A DNA stretch of 64,000 nt from ZLKRG08 sp046048895 (GTDB lineage Bacteria > Actinomycetota > Actinomycetes > Nanopelagicales > Nanopelagicaceae): assembly GCA_046048895.1 (NCBI GenBank), contig JBJOFF010000003.1, positions 62,001 to 126,000 of the forward strand, in the 5' to 3' direction. Below the pieces are notes generated by a model. The model saw nothing but the letters and a program-made list of their open reading frames with translations. It had not been told where the DNA came from and ran no database searches. A program made the position numbers and the translations under genes. Of this stretch, positions 36,293-44,638 are shown piece by piece. Every line of letters begins with the position of its first letter. Position 1 is the first letter of the stretch.

Positions 36293-37843
36293 TTATTCCC
36301 ATTCAATAGTGCCAGGCGGCTTGCTTGTGATGTCTAAAACTACACGATTAACTTCACGAACTTCATTAGTTATTCGGGTAGAAATCTTCTCAAGTAATTC
36401 ATAAGGAAGTCTCGACCAATCTGCAGTCATTGCATCTTCGCTAGATACTGGGCGAAGCACAATTGGGTGGCCATATGTACGACCATCTCCCTGCACGCCG
36501 ACGCTACGCACATCAGCCAAGAGCACCACTGGGCATTGCCAAATATTTCGGTCCTGCCCTGCGGCCTTCAACTCTTCGCGTGCGATCAAATCAGCCTTAC
36601 GTAAAATCTCTAAATTTGCTTCATTTACTTCGCCGATAATTCGAACTCCAAGTCCAGGACCTGGGAATGGTTGGCGCCAAACTATCTCTTCTGGCAACCC
36701 CAACTGCAGGCCTACTTGGCGCACTTCATCTTTAAATAATGATCGAAGTGGTTCTACCAATTTAAACTTTAAATCATCAGGTAATCCGCCAACATTATGA
36801 TGCGATTTAATATTTGCAGTTCCGGTGCCGCCGCCTGATTCAACGACATCTGGATAGAGCGTGCCCTGAACTAAGAATTCGACTTCGCCGCCAGCAGCGA
36901 TATCTCGTGCCGCTTTTTCAAATGAACGAATAAATTCGCGGCCAATGATTTTCCGCTTGGCTTCAGGATCTTTTTCGCCTTTCAGCGCAGTTAAAAATTG
37001 CTCTTTGGCATCAACAATTACTAGATCAACGCCAGTTGCCGCTACGAAATCTTGCTCTACCTGTTCGGCTTCTCCGGTACGAAGTAAACCGTGATCTACG
37101 AATACGCAGGTAAGTTGATGTCCGACTGCGCGTTGAATAATGGCTGCTGCGACTGCTGAATCTACGCCGCCAGATAGACCACAAATAACTCTTTTATCAC
37201 CAATCTGCGCTTTAGCCTTGGCAATCTCTGCCTCCGCAATATTTTGTGTTGTCCAGGTTGGGTTACATTTTGCGATATTAATTAACCAATTATGTAAAAG
37301 TGCTTGGCCATATTCGGAATGTAAAACTTCTGGATGGAATTGAACACCAGCAATTTGGCCGCTTTCGTTCTCAAAAGCAGCCACTGGCGTATCTTCGGTT
37401 GCGGCGCAGACTGCAAATCCAGCTGGAGCTTTGGTTACGGCATCTCCGTGGCTCATCCATACCAATTGCGATAATGGAATCTCTTTAAATAATTTCGATT
37501 CTTTGGCAGCTAACTTGGTGCGACCAAATTCCGATTTTCCAGTTTTGGTAACTTCGCCACCAAGCGCGTTAGCCATTGCTTGAAAGCCGTAACAGATGCC
37601 AAAGACTGGAATTCCTAAATTAAGAATTTCAGTATCAAATGAAGGCGCATGATCCGCATAAACAGAAGCTGGACCACCGGAAAGAATGATTGCTTCTGGA
37701 TTCTTATGTTTCACTTCGGCAGCAGTTACATGCGAAGGAACGATCTCTGAGTAGATGCTAACTTCACGAACTCGACGCGCAATTAGCTGCGCATATTGAG
37801 CGCCAAAATCAACAACTAAGACACCGTTCCTCTGATTAGGCAC
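36293..37843 (-). CDS. guaA: GMP synthase (glutamine-hydrolysing)
   Basis: Amination of XMP to GMP. 516 aa. Glutamine amidotransferase domain with FGICYGFQAM (nucleophile Cys) near 80-90 and GVQFHPEV near 165; ATP-pyrophosphatase domain with GLSGGVDSAV near 220-229; C-terminal dimerisation domain with PFPGPGLGVRI and KPPGTIEWE. GTG start overlapping the guaB3 stop by 8 bases. The FGICYGFQAMA loop differs from the commonest GICYGMQ only conservatively. Confidence 0.97.
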   Translation of the reverse strand: MPNQRNGVLVVDFGAQYAQLIARRVREVSIYSEIVPSHVTAAEVKHKNPEAIILSGGPASVYADHAPSFDTEILNLGIPVFGICYGFQAMANALGGEVTKTGKSEFGRTKLAAKESKLFKEIPLSQLVWMSHGDAVTKAPAGFAVCAATEDTPVAAFENESGQIAGVQFHPEVLHSEYGQALLHNWLINIAKCNPTWTTQNIAEAEIAKAKAQIGDKRVICGLSGGVDSAVAAAIIQRAVGHQLTCVFVDHGLLRTGEAEQVEQDFVAATGVDLVIVDAKEQFLTALKGEKDPEAKRKIIGREFIRSFEKAARDIAAGGEVEFLVQGTLYPDVVESGGGTGTANIKSHHNVGGLPDDLKFKLVEPLRSLFKDEVRQVGLQLGLPEEIVWRQPFPGPGLGVRIIGEVNEANLEILRKADLIAREELKAAGQDRNIWQCPVVLLADVRSVGVQGDGRTYGHPIVLRPVSSEDAMTADWSRLPYELLEKISTRITNEVREVNRVVLDITSKPPGTIEWE

Positions 37844-38948
37844 GCGTAATCAAAACCTCAACGCGTTGGAACTCTTTTAAGTTTGAATATCCGCAAGTCG
37901 CCATTGCGCGACGTAGCGCACCAAACATATTCATAGAACCATCTGATGAATGTGATGGGCCATTGAGAATCTCTTCTAGCGAACCAACAGTTCCGACTGC
38001 TACGCGCTCTCCGCGAGGTAGTTCTTGGTGATGCGCTTCAGATCCCCAGTGCCAACCAAGTCCTGGCGCTTGTGTTGCTTTGGCAAGTGGTGAACCCATC
38101 ATTACTGCATCTGCACCACAGGCAATTGCTTTAGCAATATCGCCAGAGCGTCCAACTGAACCATCTGCGATTACATGCACATAACGTCCACCAGATTCAT
38201 CTAAATATTCGCGACGCGCTGCAGCAACTTCTGAGACTGCGGAGGCCATCGGAACTTGCACTCCTAAAACTTTTCGGGTGGTATGTGATGCGCCGCCGCC
38301 GAATCCAACTAAAACACCAGCAGCACCTGCGCGCATTAAATGCAACGCTGCAGTTCCGTTTGCTACTCCACCAACTATTACCGGAGTATCTAGTTCGTAA
38401 ATAAATTTCTTTAGATTTAGCGCTTCGCCAGAACCGACATGTTCTGCCGAAACGGTGGTGCCGCGAATTACGAAAATATCTACCCCTGCTGCCACCACAT
38501 CTTTATGAAATTCTGCAGTGCGCTGAGGTGATAGCGATGCCGCAACTGTGACTCCGGCATCACGAATCTGTTGGATTCGTTCTTTAATTAACTCAGGACG
38601 AATCGGAGCTGCATAAATCTCTTGCATACGCTTAGTAGCGTTCTTCTCTGGCATCGATGCAATTTCGCCAAGTGGTACTCGTGGATCTTCGTATCTAGTC
38701 CAAAGTCCCTCTAAATTAAGTACGCCTAATCCACCCAAACGGCCAATTTCGATCGCTGTTTCAGGAGAGACCACTGAATCCATTGGCGCCGCCAACATTG
38801 GAATATCAAATTTATATGCATCAATCTGCCACTCAGTTGAAACATCTTTTGGATCGCGAGTGCGACGACTCGGTACTACGGCAATATCATCGAATGAATA
38901 AGCGACTCGAGCACGCTTGCCAGGTGCAATTTCAATGCTATTTTGCAT
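37836..38948 (-). CDS. guaB3: GuaB3 family IMP dehydrogenase-related protein
   Basis: IMPDH/GMP-reductase-fold protein found beside guaB in Actinobacteria; role in purine metabolism not settled. ATG at 38948 gives 370 aa starting MQNSIEIAPGKRARVAYSFDD; an ATG four codons earlier directly abuts AAAGG and is poorly spaced. DDIAVVPSRRTRDP, AAPMDSVVSPETA and HVIADGSVGRSGDIAKAIACGADAVM follow the family. At the position of the catalytic Cys loop of GuaB (GSICTTR) it has GASHTTR, so the nucleophile is missing. Starts 10 bases inside the end of guaB. Confidence 0.9.
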   Translation of the reverse strand: MQNSIEIAPGKRARVAYSFDDIAVVPSRRTRDPKDVSTEWQIDAYKFDIPMLAAPMDSVVSPETAIEIGRLGGLGVLNLEGLWTRYEDPRVPLGEIASMPEKNATKRMQEIYAAPIRPELIKERIQQIRDAGVTVAASLSPQRTAEFHKDVVAAGVDIFVIRGTTVSAEHVGSGEALNLKKFIYELDTPVIVGGVANGTAALHLMRAGAAGVLVGFGGGASHTTRKVLGVQVPMASAVSEVAAARREYLDESGGRYVHVIADGSVGRSGDIAKAIACGADAVMMGSPLAKATQAPGLGWHWGSEAHHQELPRGERVAVGTVGSLEEILNGPSHSSDGSMNMFGALRRAMATCGYSNLKEFQRVEVLITRA

Positions 38949-40044
38949 AATTCGGCGCATCCTTTATTTCAGAGATATCGTGTGGGTGGCTCTCTTTTAA
39001 ACCTGCAGCGGTAATACGAATTAATTGGCTTTCGCGACGTAGCGTTTCGATATCTGGCGCTCCGGCATATCCCATTCCGCTTCGTAGCCCGCCAACTAAT
39101 TGATGGACAACAGAGCTAACTGGACCGCGATATTTAATCTTTCCTTCAATTCCTTCTGGAACTAATTTATCTTCAGAGAGCACATCATCCTGCATGTAGC
39201 GATCTTTAGAGTATGACTTCTGTTCGCCGCGAGATTGCATTGCGCCAAGTGAGCCCATGCCGCGATATACCTTAAATTTAACGCCATCTATCTCTACCAA
39301 TTCAGATGGTGATTCATCGCAACCAGCAAAGAGCGATCCAAGCATTACCGTATTTGCACCCGCCACAATGGCTTTAACAATGTCACCTGAATATTGCAGA
39401 CCACCATCAGCAATTAGCGGCACACCTGCTTTACTGCAAGCTTTATTGGCTTCCATGATGGCGGTAATTTGCGGAACGCCAACACCGGCCACAACACGAG
39501 TAGTGCAAATCGATCCTGGACCAACGCCAACTTTTACACCATCTGCACCTGCGTTAATTAAAGCTTGCGCACCGGAACGCGTGGCAATATTTCCACCAAT
39601 AACTTGAATTTCAGACGAGAACTTCTTAACGCGTTCGATTGCATCCAGCACTGCGCGGTGATGTCCATGCGCAGTATCAACGACGACTACATCTACGCCT
39701 GCTTCGATTAAAGCTTGAGCGCGCTTAAAACCATCTTCGCCAACACCAACTGCCGCACCCACTAGCCCAACATTCTTCGCTAGCTTTACATGCGTTACTT
39801 GATCTTCAATCGAAAGATTACGGTGGATGATTCCGATTCCGCCAGCTTTGCCAATTGCAATCGCCATCTTTGATTCGGTAACAGTATCCATGGCAGATGA
39901 AACCAATGGAATATCTAATTTGATTTTACGAGTCAGCCAAGTGCCGGTTTCGACTTCGGAGGGCACGACCTCTGATGGGCCTGGAAGTAATAAGACATCG
40001 TCATAGGTCAGGCCGAGCATCGCTACTTTCTCGAATTCGCTCAT
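38938..40044 (-). CDS. guaB: IMP dehydrogenase lacking CBS domains
   Basis: NAD-dependent oxidation of IMP to XMP, rate-limiting for GMP synthesis. 368 aa, about 120 fewer than usual. Catalytic barrel intact: PGPSEVVPSEV, AMDTVTE near 51-57, VVDTAHGHH near 121-129, catalytic Cys about 180 in GPGSICTTR, flap region YRGMGSLGAM. The Bateman (two-CBS) module normally inserted after HRNLSIEDQ is absent: the chain goes straight from VTHVKLAK to VGLVGAAVG near residue 91. Allosteric ATP/GTP control through that module would therefore be lost. ATG with AGAAGGGG upstream. Confidence 0.95.
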   Translation of the reverse strand: MSEFEKVAMLGLTYDDVLLLPGPSEVVPSEVETGTWLTRKIKLDIPLVSSAMDTVTESKMAIAIGKAGGIGIIHRNLSIEDQVTHVKLAKNVGLVGAAVGVGEDGFKRAQALIEAGVDVVVVDTAHGHHRAVLDAIERVKKFSSEIQVIGGNIATRSGAQALINAGADGVKVGVGPGSICTTRVVAGVGVPQITAIMEANKACSKAGVPLIADGGLQYSGDIVKAIVAGANTVMLGSLFAGCDESPSELVEIDGVKFKVYRGMGSLGAMQSRGEQKSYSKDRYMQDDVLSEDKLVPEGIEGKIKYRGPVSSVVHQLVGGLRSGMGYAGAPDIETLRRESQLIRITAAGLKESHPHDISEIKDAPNYAK

Positions 40045-40095
40045 TGCCGCCCCTTCTGAATAAGCCGCAATCTTATCTGCCGCTTATATATAGAA

Positions 40096-40124
40096 AAAAT
40101 CCGCCCCATTTTGAGGCGGATTTT
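40096..40124 (-). terminator. Terminator after groEL
   Basis: 10-bp inverted repeat, arms 40096-40105 and 40115-40124, 9-base loop, followed on the minus strand by a run of T (complement of 40094-40099). It separates the heat-shock operon from guaB. Between it and groEL lies a 9-base tandem repeat (TTAATTGGA at 40131-40139 and 40140-40148). Confidence 0.88.
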
Positions 40125-40148
40125 CGCTAATTAATTGGATTAATTGGA

Positions 40149-41783
40149 TTAGTGGGTGTGACCACCTGGACCATGCTTATGTCCATGACCGGCATCAGCA
40201 ACTTCTTCTTCCTTGCGTTCGAATACCACTGCTTCAGTTGTAATGAACATTGCCGCGATTGATGCGGCATTTGCAAGTGCCGAACGAGTTACCTTAACAG
40301 GATCGATAACGCCATCTTTGATTAAGTCGCCATAAACTTCAGTCGCCGCGTTGTAACCTTCATTTGGCTTCATTGCGCGAACCTTTGAGACAACAACATA
40401 ACCTTCAAGACCAGCATTCTCTGCAATCCAACGAAGTGGTTCGTCAGCCGCTTTGCGAACTAAGCGAACGCCAACTGCCTTATCACCGGTAAAGCCAAGA
40501 TCGCCTTCTAGTGAATCAACTGCATGCACGAGCGCTGCGCCGCCACCAACCACGATTCCTTCTTCTACCGCTGCACGAGTTGCAGAGATAGCATCCTCGA
40601 GGCGATGCTTCTTCTCTTTTAGTTCAACTTCAGTATGTGCGCCAACTTTGATTACACAGACCCCGCCAGCAAGTTTCGCTAAACGCTCTTGTAGCTTGGT
40701 GCGATCCCAATCTGAATCGGTAACTTCAATCTCTTTGCGAAGTTCACTGATGCGATCTAGAACGCGCTGCTTCTCTCCTGCGCCATCAACGATGGTGGTG
40801 TTGTCTTTATCTAGAACTACACGACGAGCGCGACCCAGTACTTCAAGACCAACTTGATCCAGCTTCATTCCGATATCTGTCGTCACAACAGTAGCGCCAG
40901 TAAGAATTGCCATATCCTGCAACATCGCCTTACGACGATCGCCAAAGCCTGGCGCCTTAACTGCTGCCGAGTTAAATACTCCGCGCATCTTGTTTACAAC
41001 TAGAGTTGAAAGTGCTTCGCCTTCTACATCTTCAGCAATAATTAAGAGCGGTTTTGAAGCCTGCGCCACTTTTTCCAGGATCGGCAATAACTCTGCGAGC
41101 GCTGAGATTTTATTAGCTGTTATCAGGATATATGGGTCATCCAGAACTGCTTCCATGCGATCGGTATCCGTTACGAAATAAGGCGAGATAAAGCCCTTGT
41201 CGAACTGCATACCTTCGGTGAAATCTAATTCCAACGCAGTTGTTGATGACTCTTCGACTGTGATCACGCCATCTTTGCCAACTTTTTCCATTGCTTCGGC
41301 GATTAATTCACCGATTGCACGATCTTGCGCAGAAATTGTCGCAACGTTTGCAATCTGTTCTTTACCGCTAATTGGTGTGGCATGTGAACGTAGAGTCTCG
41401 GAAACCTTTGCAACAGCAGCTTCAATGCCCTGCTTTAGATCCATTGGTTGCGCGCCTGCTGCAAGGTTACGTAAACCTTCTTTAACCATTGCTTGTGCAA
41501 GCACAGTTGCAGTTGTAGTTCCGTCGCCAGCGACATCGTTGGTCTTGGTTGCTACCTCTTTAACTAACTGCGCACCCATATTCTCGGCTGGATCAGATAG
41601 TTCGATCTCTTTTGCAATTGTCACGCCATCATTTGTAATCGTTGGTGCACCAAAAGATTTAGAGATAACTACGTTACGACCCTTAGGGCCAAGCGTTACC
41701 TTTACGGTATCCGCCAAAATGTTGACACCGCGCTCCATAGCGCGACGAGCAACCTCATCAAAATGTAATTGTTTGCCAGCCAT
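40149..41783 (-). CDS. groEL: Chaperonin GroEL with His-rich C-terminus
   Basis: 60-kDa chaperonin subunit. 544 aa; equatorial, intermediate and apical domains complete, with LGPKGRNVV, GDGTTTATVLAQ near 85-96 (ATP hydrolysis) and AAVEEGIVVGGG near 400. The tail is EEEVADAGHGHKHGPGGHTH, with five His residues instead of the GGM repeat. In Actinobacteria with two GroELs, a His-rich tail and a groES neighbour mark the GroEL1 type; whether a second copy exists lies outside the window. Expressed with groES under the CIRCE operator. Confidence 0.96.
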   Translation of the reverse strand: MAGKQLHFDEVARRAMERGVNILADTVKVTLGPKGRNVVISKSFGAPTITNDGVTIAKEIELSDPAENMGAQLVKEVATKTNDVAGDGTTTATVLAQAMVKEGLRNLAAGAQPMDLKQGIEAAVAKVSETLRSHATPISGKEQIANVATISAQDRAIGELIAEAMEKVGKDGVITVEESSTTALELDFTEGMQFDKGFISPYFVTDTDRMEAVLDDPYILITANKISALAELLPILEKVAQASKPLLIIAEDVEGEALSTLVVNKMRGVFNSAAVKAPGFGDRRKAMLQDMAILTGATVVTTDIGMKLDQVGLEVLGRARRVVLDKDNTTIVDGAGEKQRVLDRISELRKEIEVTDSDWDRTKLQERLAKLAGGVCVIKVGAHTEVELKEKKHRLEDAISATRAAVEEGIVVGGGAALVHAVDSLEGDLGFTGDKAVGVRLVRKAADEPLRWIAENAGLEGYVVVSKVRAMKPNEGYNAATEVYGDLIKDGVIDPVKVTRSALANAASIAAMFITTEAVVFERKEEEVADAGHGHKHGPGGHTH

Positions 41784-41801
41784 TTTTATTCTACTTTTCT
41801 A

Positions 41802-42089
41802 CTATTTTTCTACGATGGCTAGGATGTCGCGAGCTGAGAGAACTAGTAGGTCATCTGCGCCTACCTTAACTTCAGTTCCGCCGTACTTGCTATAAAGAAC
41901 AACGTCTCCAACTTTTACATCCATTGGAACGCGAACGCCATCATCAAAGCGGCCAGGTCCAACAGCTACAACGGTGCCCTCTTGTGGCTTCTCTTTTGCA
42001 GTATCTGGAATTACTAGACCTGATGCAGTCATCTGCTCTGCGCTTGCTGGCTTAACAACAATGCGATCTTCAAGTGGCTTGATGCCCAT
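41802..42089 (-). CDS. groES: Co-chaperonin GroES
   Basis: Heptameric lid of the chaperonin. The ATG at 42089 follows AAGGAG by six bases and gives 95 aa (MGIKPLEDRIVV...); the longer in-frame start at 42104 would place the ribosome-binding site inside the gene. Mobile-loop region ASAEQMTASGLVIPDTAKEKPQEG and VLYSKYGGTEVKV are intact. First gene of the groESL operon. Confidence 0.96.
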   Translation of the reverse strand: MGIKPLEDRIVVKPASAEQMTASGLVIPDTAKEKPQEGTVVAVGPGRFDDGVRVPMDVKVGDVVLYSKYGGTEVKVGADDLLVLSARDILAIVEK

Positions 42090-42140
42090 TGATTGCTCCT
42101 TCATTTATATTTGTTGGATTCAATCCCTGTCCGAGCGCAG

Positions 42141-42167
42141 TTAGCACTCGCAGGGTTACAGTGCTAA
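42141..42167 (-). promoter_or_regulatory. CIRCE operator (HrcA binding site)
   Basis: TTAGCACTC, 9-base spacer, CAGTGCTAA: the CIRCE inverted repeat with one mismatch in the second arm (first base C instead of G). It lies 52 bases upstream of the groES ATG and overlaps the start of transcription expected from the adjoining promoter, so HrcA should block groESL until heat shock. hrcA itself is not in the window. Confidence 0.93.
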
Positions 42168-42194
42168 ATTTAATAATTCTGAGAGAATAATCAA
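42167..42194 (-). promoter_or_regulatory. groESL promoter
   Basis: On the minus strand, -35 TTGATT (42189-42194) and -10 TAAATT (42167-42172) are 16 bases apart, directly upstream of and touching the CIRCE element. This looks like a vegetative sigma-A-type promoter silenced by the operator. Confidence 0.65.
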
Positions 42195-42202
42195 AATCGA
42201 GC

Positions 42203-43204
42203 TTAAAACGCCAAAGCGGAGTCTGCCAGCGCCCCATTAGGCGCAATTCCGCCTGAGAGCATCAATGAGCCCAAGGATGCGACCATCGCGCCATTATCGG
42301 TACAGAGCCCAGGGCTTGGAATATGAAGCCGAACCCCCGCCTTTTCCGAGCGCTCCATAGCCACTGCCCTCAATCTGGAATTTGCGGCTACGCCACCTGC
42401 GATTACCAATCGATCAATTCCGGAATCTTTGCAAGCGCGCAATGATTTCTGAAGCAGCACATCGACGATTGCTTCTTGGAAAGATGCGGCTACATCGGCG
42501 CGGACATAATTTGAGGTCTGCTCTAAATATCTGGCAACTGCCGTTTTAAGTCCAGAGAATGAGAAGTTATATGGCCGAGTTCGCCAATCTTCTGCAGTAG
42601 TTAATCCACGTGGAAAATCAATATTGATCTCACCAAATGCTGATTCTTTATCAATTGCCGGTCCACCAGGAAAACCTAAATTCATAATGCGCGCAATTTT
42701 GTCGAATGCTTCTCCGGCTGCATCATCCATGGTAGCGCCAAGTTTCTTAACATCATTAGTGATGTTATTTACCTGCAATATTGATGAGTGACCACCACTT
42801 ACTAATAGCGCTATGGTAGGTTCGATTGCATCTTGATGCGTTAAGTAATCAACTGCAATGTGCGATGAAAGATGATTGACACCATAAAGTGGTTTATCAA
42901 GAGCTGTTGCAAGTCCGGTCGCACCCGCTACCCCAACTAAGAGCGCGCCAATTAGCCCAGGACCTTCGGTAACTGCAATCGCATCAACATCGTCAAGTTT
43001 GACGTTGGCATCTTGTAGCGCTTGGCGAAGTACATTTAAAAATGCCTCTAAGTGAGCTCTACTAGCAATCTCTGGAACCACTCCACCAAATCGAGCATGT
43101 TCATCCATACTTGATGAAATTACATTTGCAAGTAAGGTGCGATCGCGGACGATTCCAATTGCAGTTTCATCACATGAAGTTTCAATTCCGATTACTAAAC
43201 TCAT
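42203..43204 (-). CDS. tsaD: tRNA N6-threonylcarbamoyltransferase TsaD
   Basis: Transfers the threonylcarbamoyl group to A37 of ANN-reading tRNAs (t6A). 333 aa. GIETSCDETAIGIV at the N-terminus, metal-binding His pair in VNHLSSHIAVD near 108-118, LLVSGGHSSI near 133-142, and GGVAANSRLR near 265. Downstream of rimI with an ATGA overlap; tsaB and tsaE are in the same operon, so all dedicated partners except TsaC are together. Confidence 0.97.
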   Translation of the reverse strand: MSLVIGIETSCDETAIGIVRDRTLLANVISSSMDEHARFGGVVPEIASRAHLEAFLNVLRQALQDANVKLDDVDAIAVTEGPGLIGALLVGVAGATGLATALDKPLYGVNHLSSHIAVDYLTHQDAIEPTIALLVSGGHSSILQVNNITNDVKKLGATMDDAAGEAFDKIARIMNLGFPGGPAIDKESAFGEINIDFPRGLTTAEDWRTRPYNFSFSGLKTAVARYLEQTSNYVRADVAASFQEAIVDVLLQKSLRACKDSGIDRLVIAGGVAANSRLRAVAMERSEKAGVRLHIPSPGLCTDNGAMVASLGSLMLSGGIAPNGALADSALAF

Positions 43205-43644
43205 AACCCTCGCCTCATTATTTGGGCATCTTGGCCGTATCCATAATAATTCTTGCGGATATTTAAAGCTTCGTAACCTAACTTTGAATAAAGCGAGATG
43301 GCTTCGGCATTATTTACATCGACTTCTAACATCATGGCAATCGCGCCACGAGCTTTAGCCCAGCTCTCTAGGCGGGAAATCAGCTCTTTGGCGATGCCTT
43401 GGCGACGAAATTCTGATTGAACTGCAATCGTCATAATGTCACCTTCACCACCTGCATTGGGCAAAAAAGCACCGGCATAAGCGATAACTTGCGAATCTTT
43501 CTCTACTATTAAAAAGAATCTGGTCGGTTTACCAATTTCGCCGCGGAATTGATCAGCCGGCCAAGCGGTAGTTGGAAAACATTTGCGATCCAGTGAAACT
43601 AAAATTGGAATATCAAGTGCGGTAGCTTCGCGATAAGTAATCAT
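43201..43644 (-). CDS. rimI: Ribosomal-protein-S18-alanine N-acetyltransferase-like
   Basis: GNAT-fold N-acetyltransferase, 147 aa. The acetyl-CoA loop QSEFRRQGIAKELI near 75-88 and a YSKLGYEAL segment near 118-126 are typical. It sits between tsaB and tsaD with four-base overlaps on both sides, the usual rimI position. Substrate S18 is assumed from orthology; GNAT specificity cannot be read from sequence. Confidence 0.9.
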   Translation of the reverse strand: MITYREATALDIPILVSLDRKCFPTTAWPADQFRGEIGKPTRFFLIVEKDSQVIAYAGAFLPNAGGEGDIMTIAVQSEFRRQGIAKELISRLESWAKARGAIAMMLEVDVNNAEAISLYSKLGYEALNIRKNYYGYGQDAQIMRRGL

Positions 43645-44210
43645 TTTCGATCTACCGTGGCCACTGCATCAGGGTGACGTAAATACATCGGCTCATTGAC
43701 ATGTGCCAGCCGTGGAAATGAAATTAATTTTGGATATAAATGTTCCGTATCTGAAGTTAGTGAATATTTGAGCGCACCTTCACCAAAGATAGGAAGCTCT
43801 GGAATTTCACTTGGCGCGCTTACCAATGGATCTCCCATACGTTTGCCATCTACATATTTCGCCCAATATAACTCTTTGCGTCTAGCATCAGTGGCCACGA
43901 TAAATTCCGGTAACTCAATTCCATGAGCAATAGCATCGAGTGAACAGATTCCATGCACTGGTAACCCTTTTGCAAATGCAAAACTCTGCGCAAAGATGAT
44001 TCCGGTACGTAAACCAGTAAATGGACCTGGCCCCATTCCTACAATTACTTGATCAATACTCTCTTTCGCAGCTAAAGCCCCAAATTTTGCCAGCACATCA
44101 CCATGGGTCGTAGCGCCATCTTCTACCTCTTGCCAGAGCAGAGTTTCGCCTTTGAGAATAGCGAATTGGGTACGCGCAGTAGCGGTATCTATTGCTAAAG
44201 TGGTTTTCAA
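43641..44210 (-). CDS. tsaB: t6A biosynthesis protein TsaB
   Basis: Inactive ASKHA paralogue of TsaD that scaffolds the t6A complex. TTG at 44210 gives 189 aa, with AAGGA eight bases upstream and a TTGA overlap with the tsaE stop like other junctions in this genome; the frame runs open to 44228. TLAIDTATARTQFAIL is the N-terminal phosphate-loop strand, and GMGPGPFTGLRTGI near 60-73 is the TsaB signature. Confidence 0.93.
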   Translation of the reverse strand: MKTTLAIDTATARTQFAILKGETLLWQEVEDGATTHGDVLAKFGALAAKESIDQVIVGMGPGPFTGLRTGIIFAQSFAFAKGLPVHGICSLDAIAHGIELPEFIVATDARRKELYWAKYVDGKRMGDPLVSAPSEIPELPIFGEGALKYSLTSDTEHLYPKLISFPRLAHVNEPMYLRHPDAVATVDRK

Positions 44211-44638
44211 AGTGAAAATCCTTGCCAACGTTGGCCATGGCCGACAAAACTTACTTCGCGGATTTCACTATCTCGGTTGATATGAACCTCTAGAAAATCA
44301 CTAGAAATATGGTCAACCAATTCGCCGCCCCACTCAATTATGGTGATGGCGTTCTCTGCATTTAAATCTAAATCTTCTAGCTCTAGTAGTGGATTTGCAC
44401 CGTCTAGAAGTCGATAGGCATCCATATGTATTAGCGCTGGTTCAGATTTGTAGCTACGAGCGATCACAAAAGTCGGAGAAGTTACCTCTTCAATACCAAA
44501 TTGCGCAGCAATCCCTTTGGTTAACTCCGTCTTGCCAGCTCCTAGCGGTCCAATAAGTGCAACCACATCTCCAACTTTAAGTACTGCGCCAAGTCTGCGA
44601 CCAAGTGCCTGCATCTCTTCAGGTGAATTAATTTTCAT
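44207..44638 (-). CDS. tsaE: t6A biosynthesis ATPase TsaE
   Basis: P-loop ATPase that resets the TsaBD complex. 143 aa. Walker A GPLGAGKTELTKG near 30-42, TSPTFVIARSY near 54-64, Walker B-like IHMDAYRL near 70 and EWGG near 102. The start overlaps the alr end by 11 bases and the stop overlaps tsaB. Confidence 0.95.
   Translation of the reverse strand: MKINSPEEMQALGRRLGAVLKVGDVVALIGPLGAGKTELTKGIAAQFGIEEVTSPTFVIARSYKSEPALIHMDAYRLLDGANPLLELEDLDLNAENAITIIEWGGELVDHISSDFLEVHINRDSEIREVSFVGHGQRWQGFSL

Noticed and set aside
40131..40148. TTAATTGGA tandem repeat as a CRISPR or satellite element
   Set aside because: Only two 9-base copies between a stop codon and a terminator; too short to mean more than slippage.
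41197..41895. 232-codon open frame on the plus strand opposite groEL/groES
   Set aside because: Low-complexity Ser/Ala/Thr-rich shadow of groEL codons; no ribosome-binding site and no recognisable domain.
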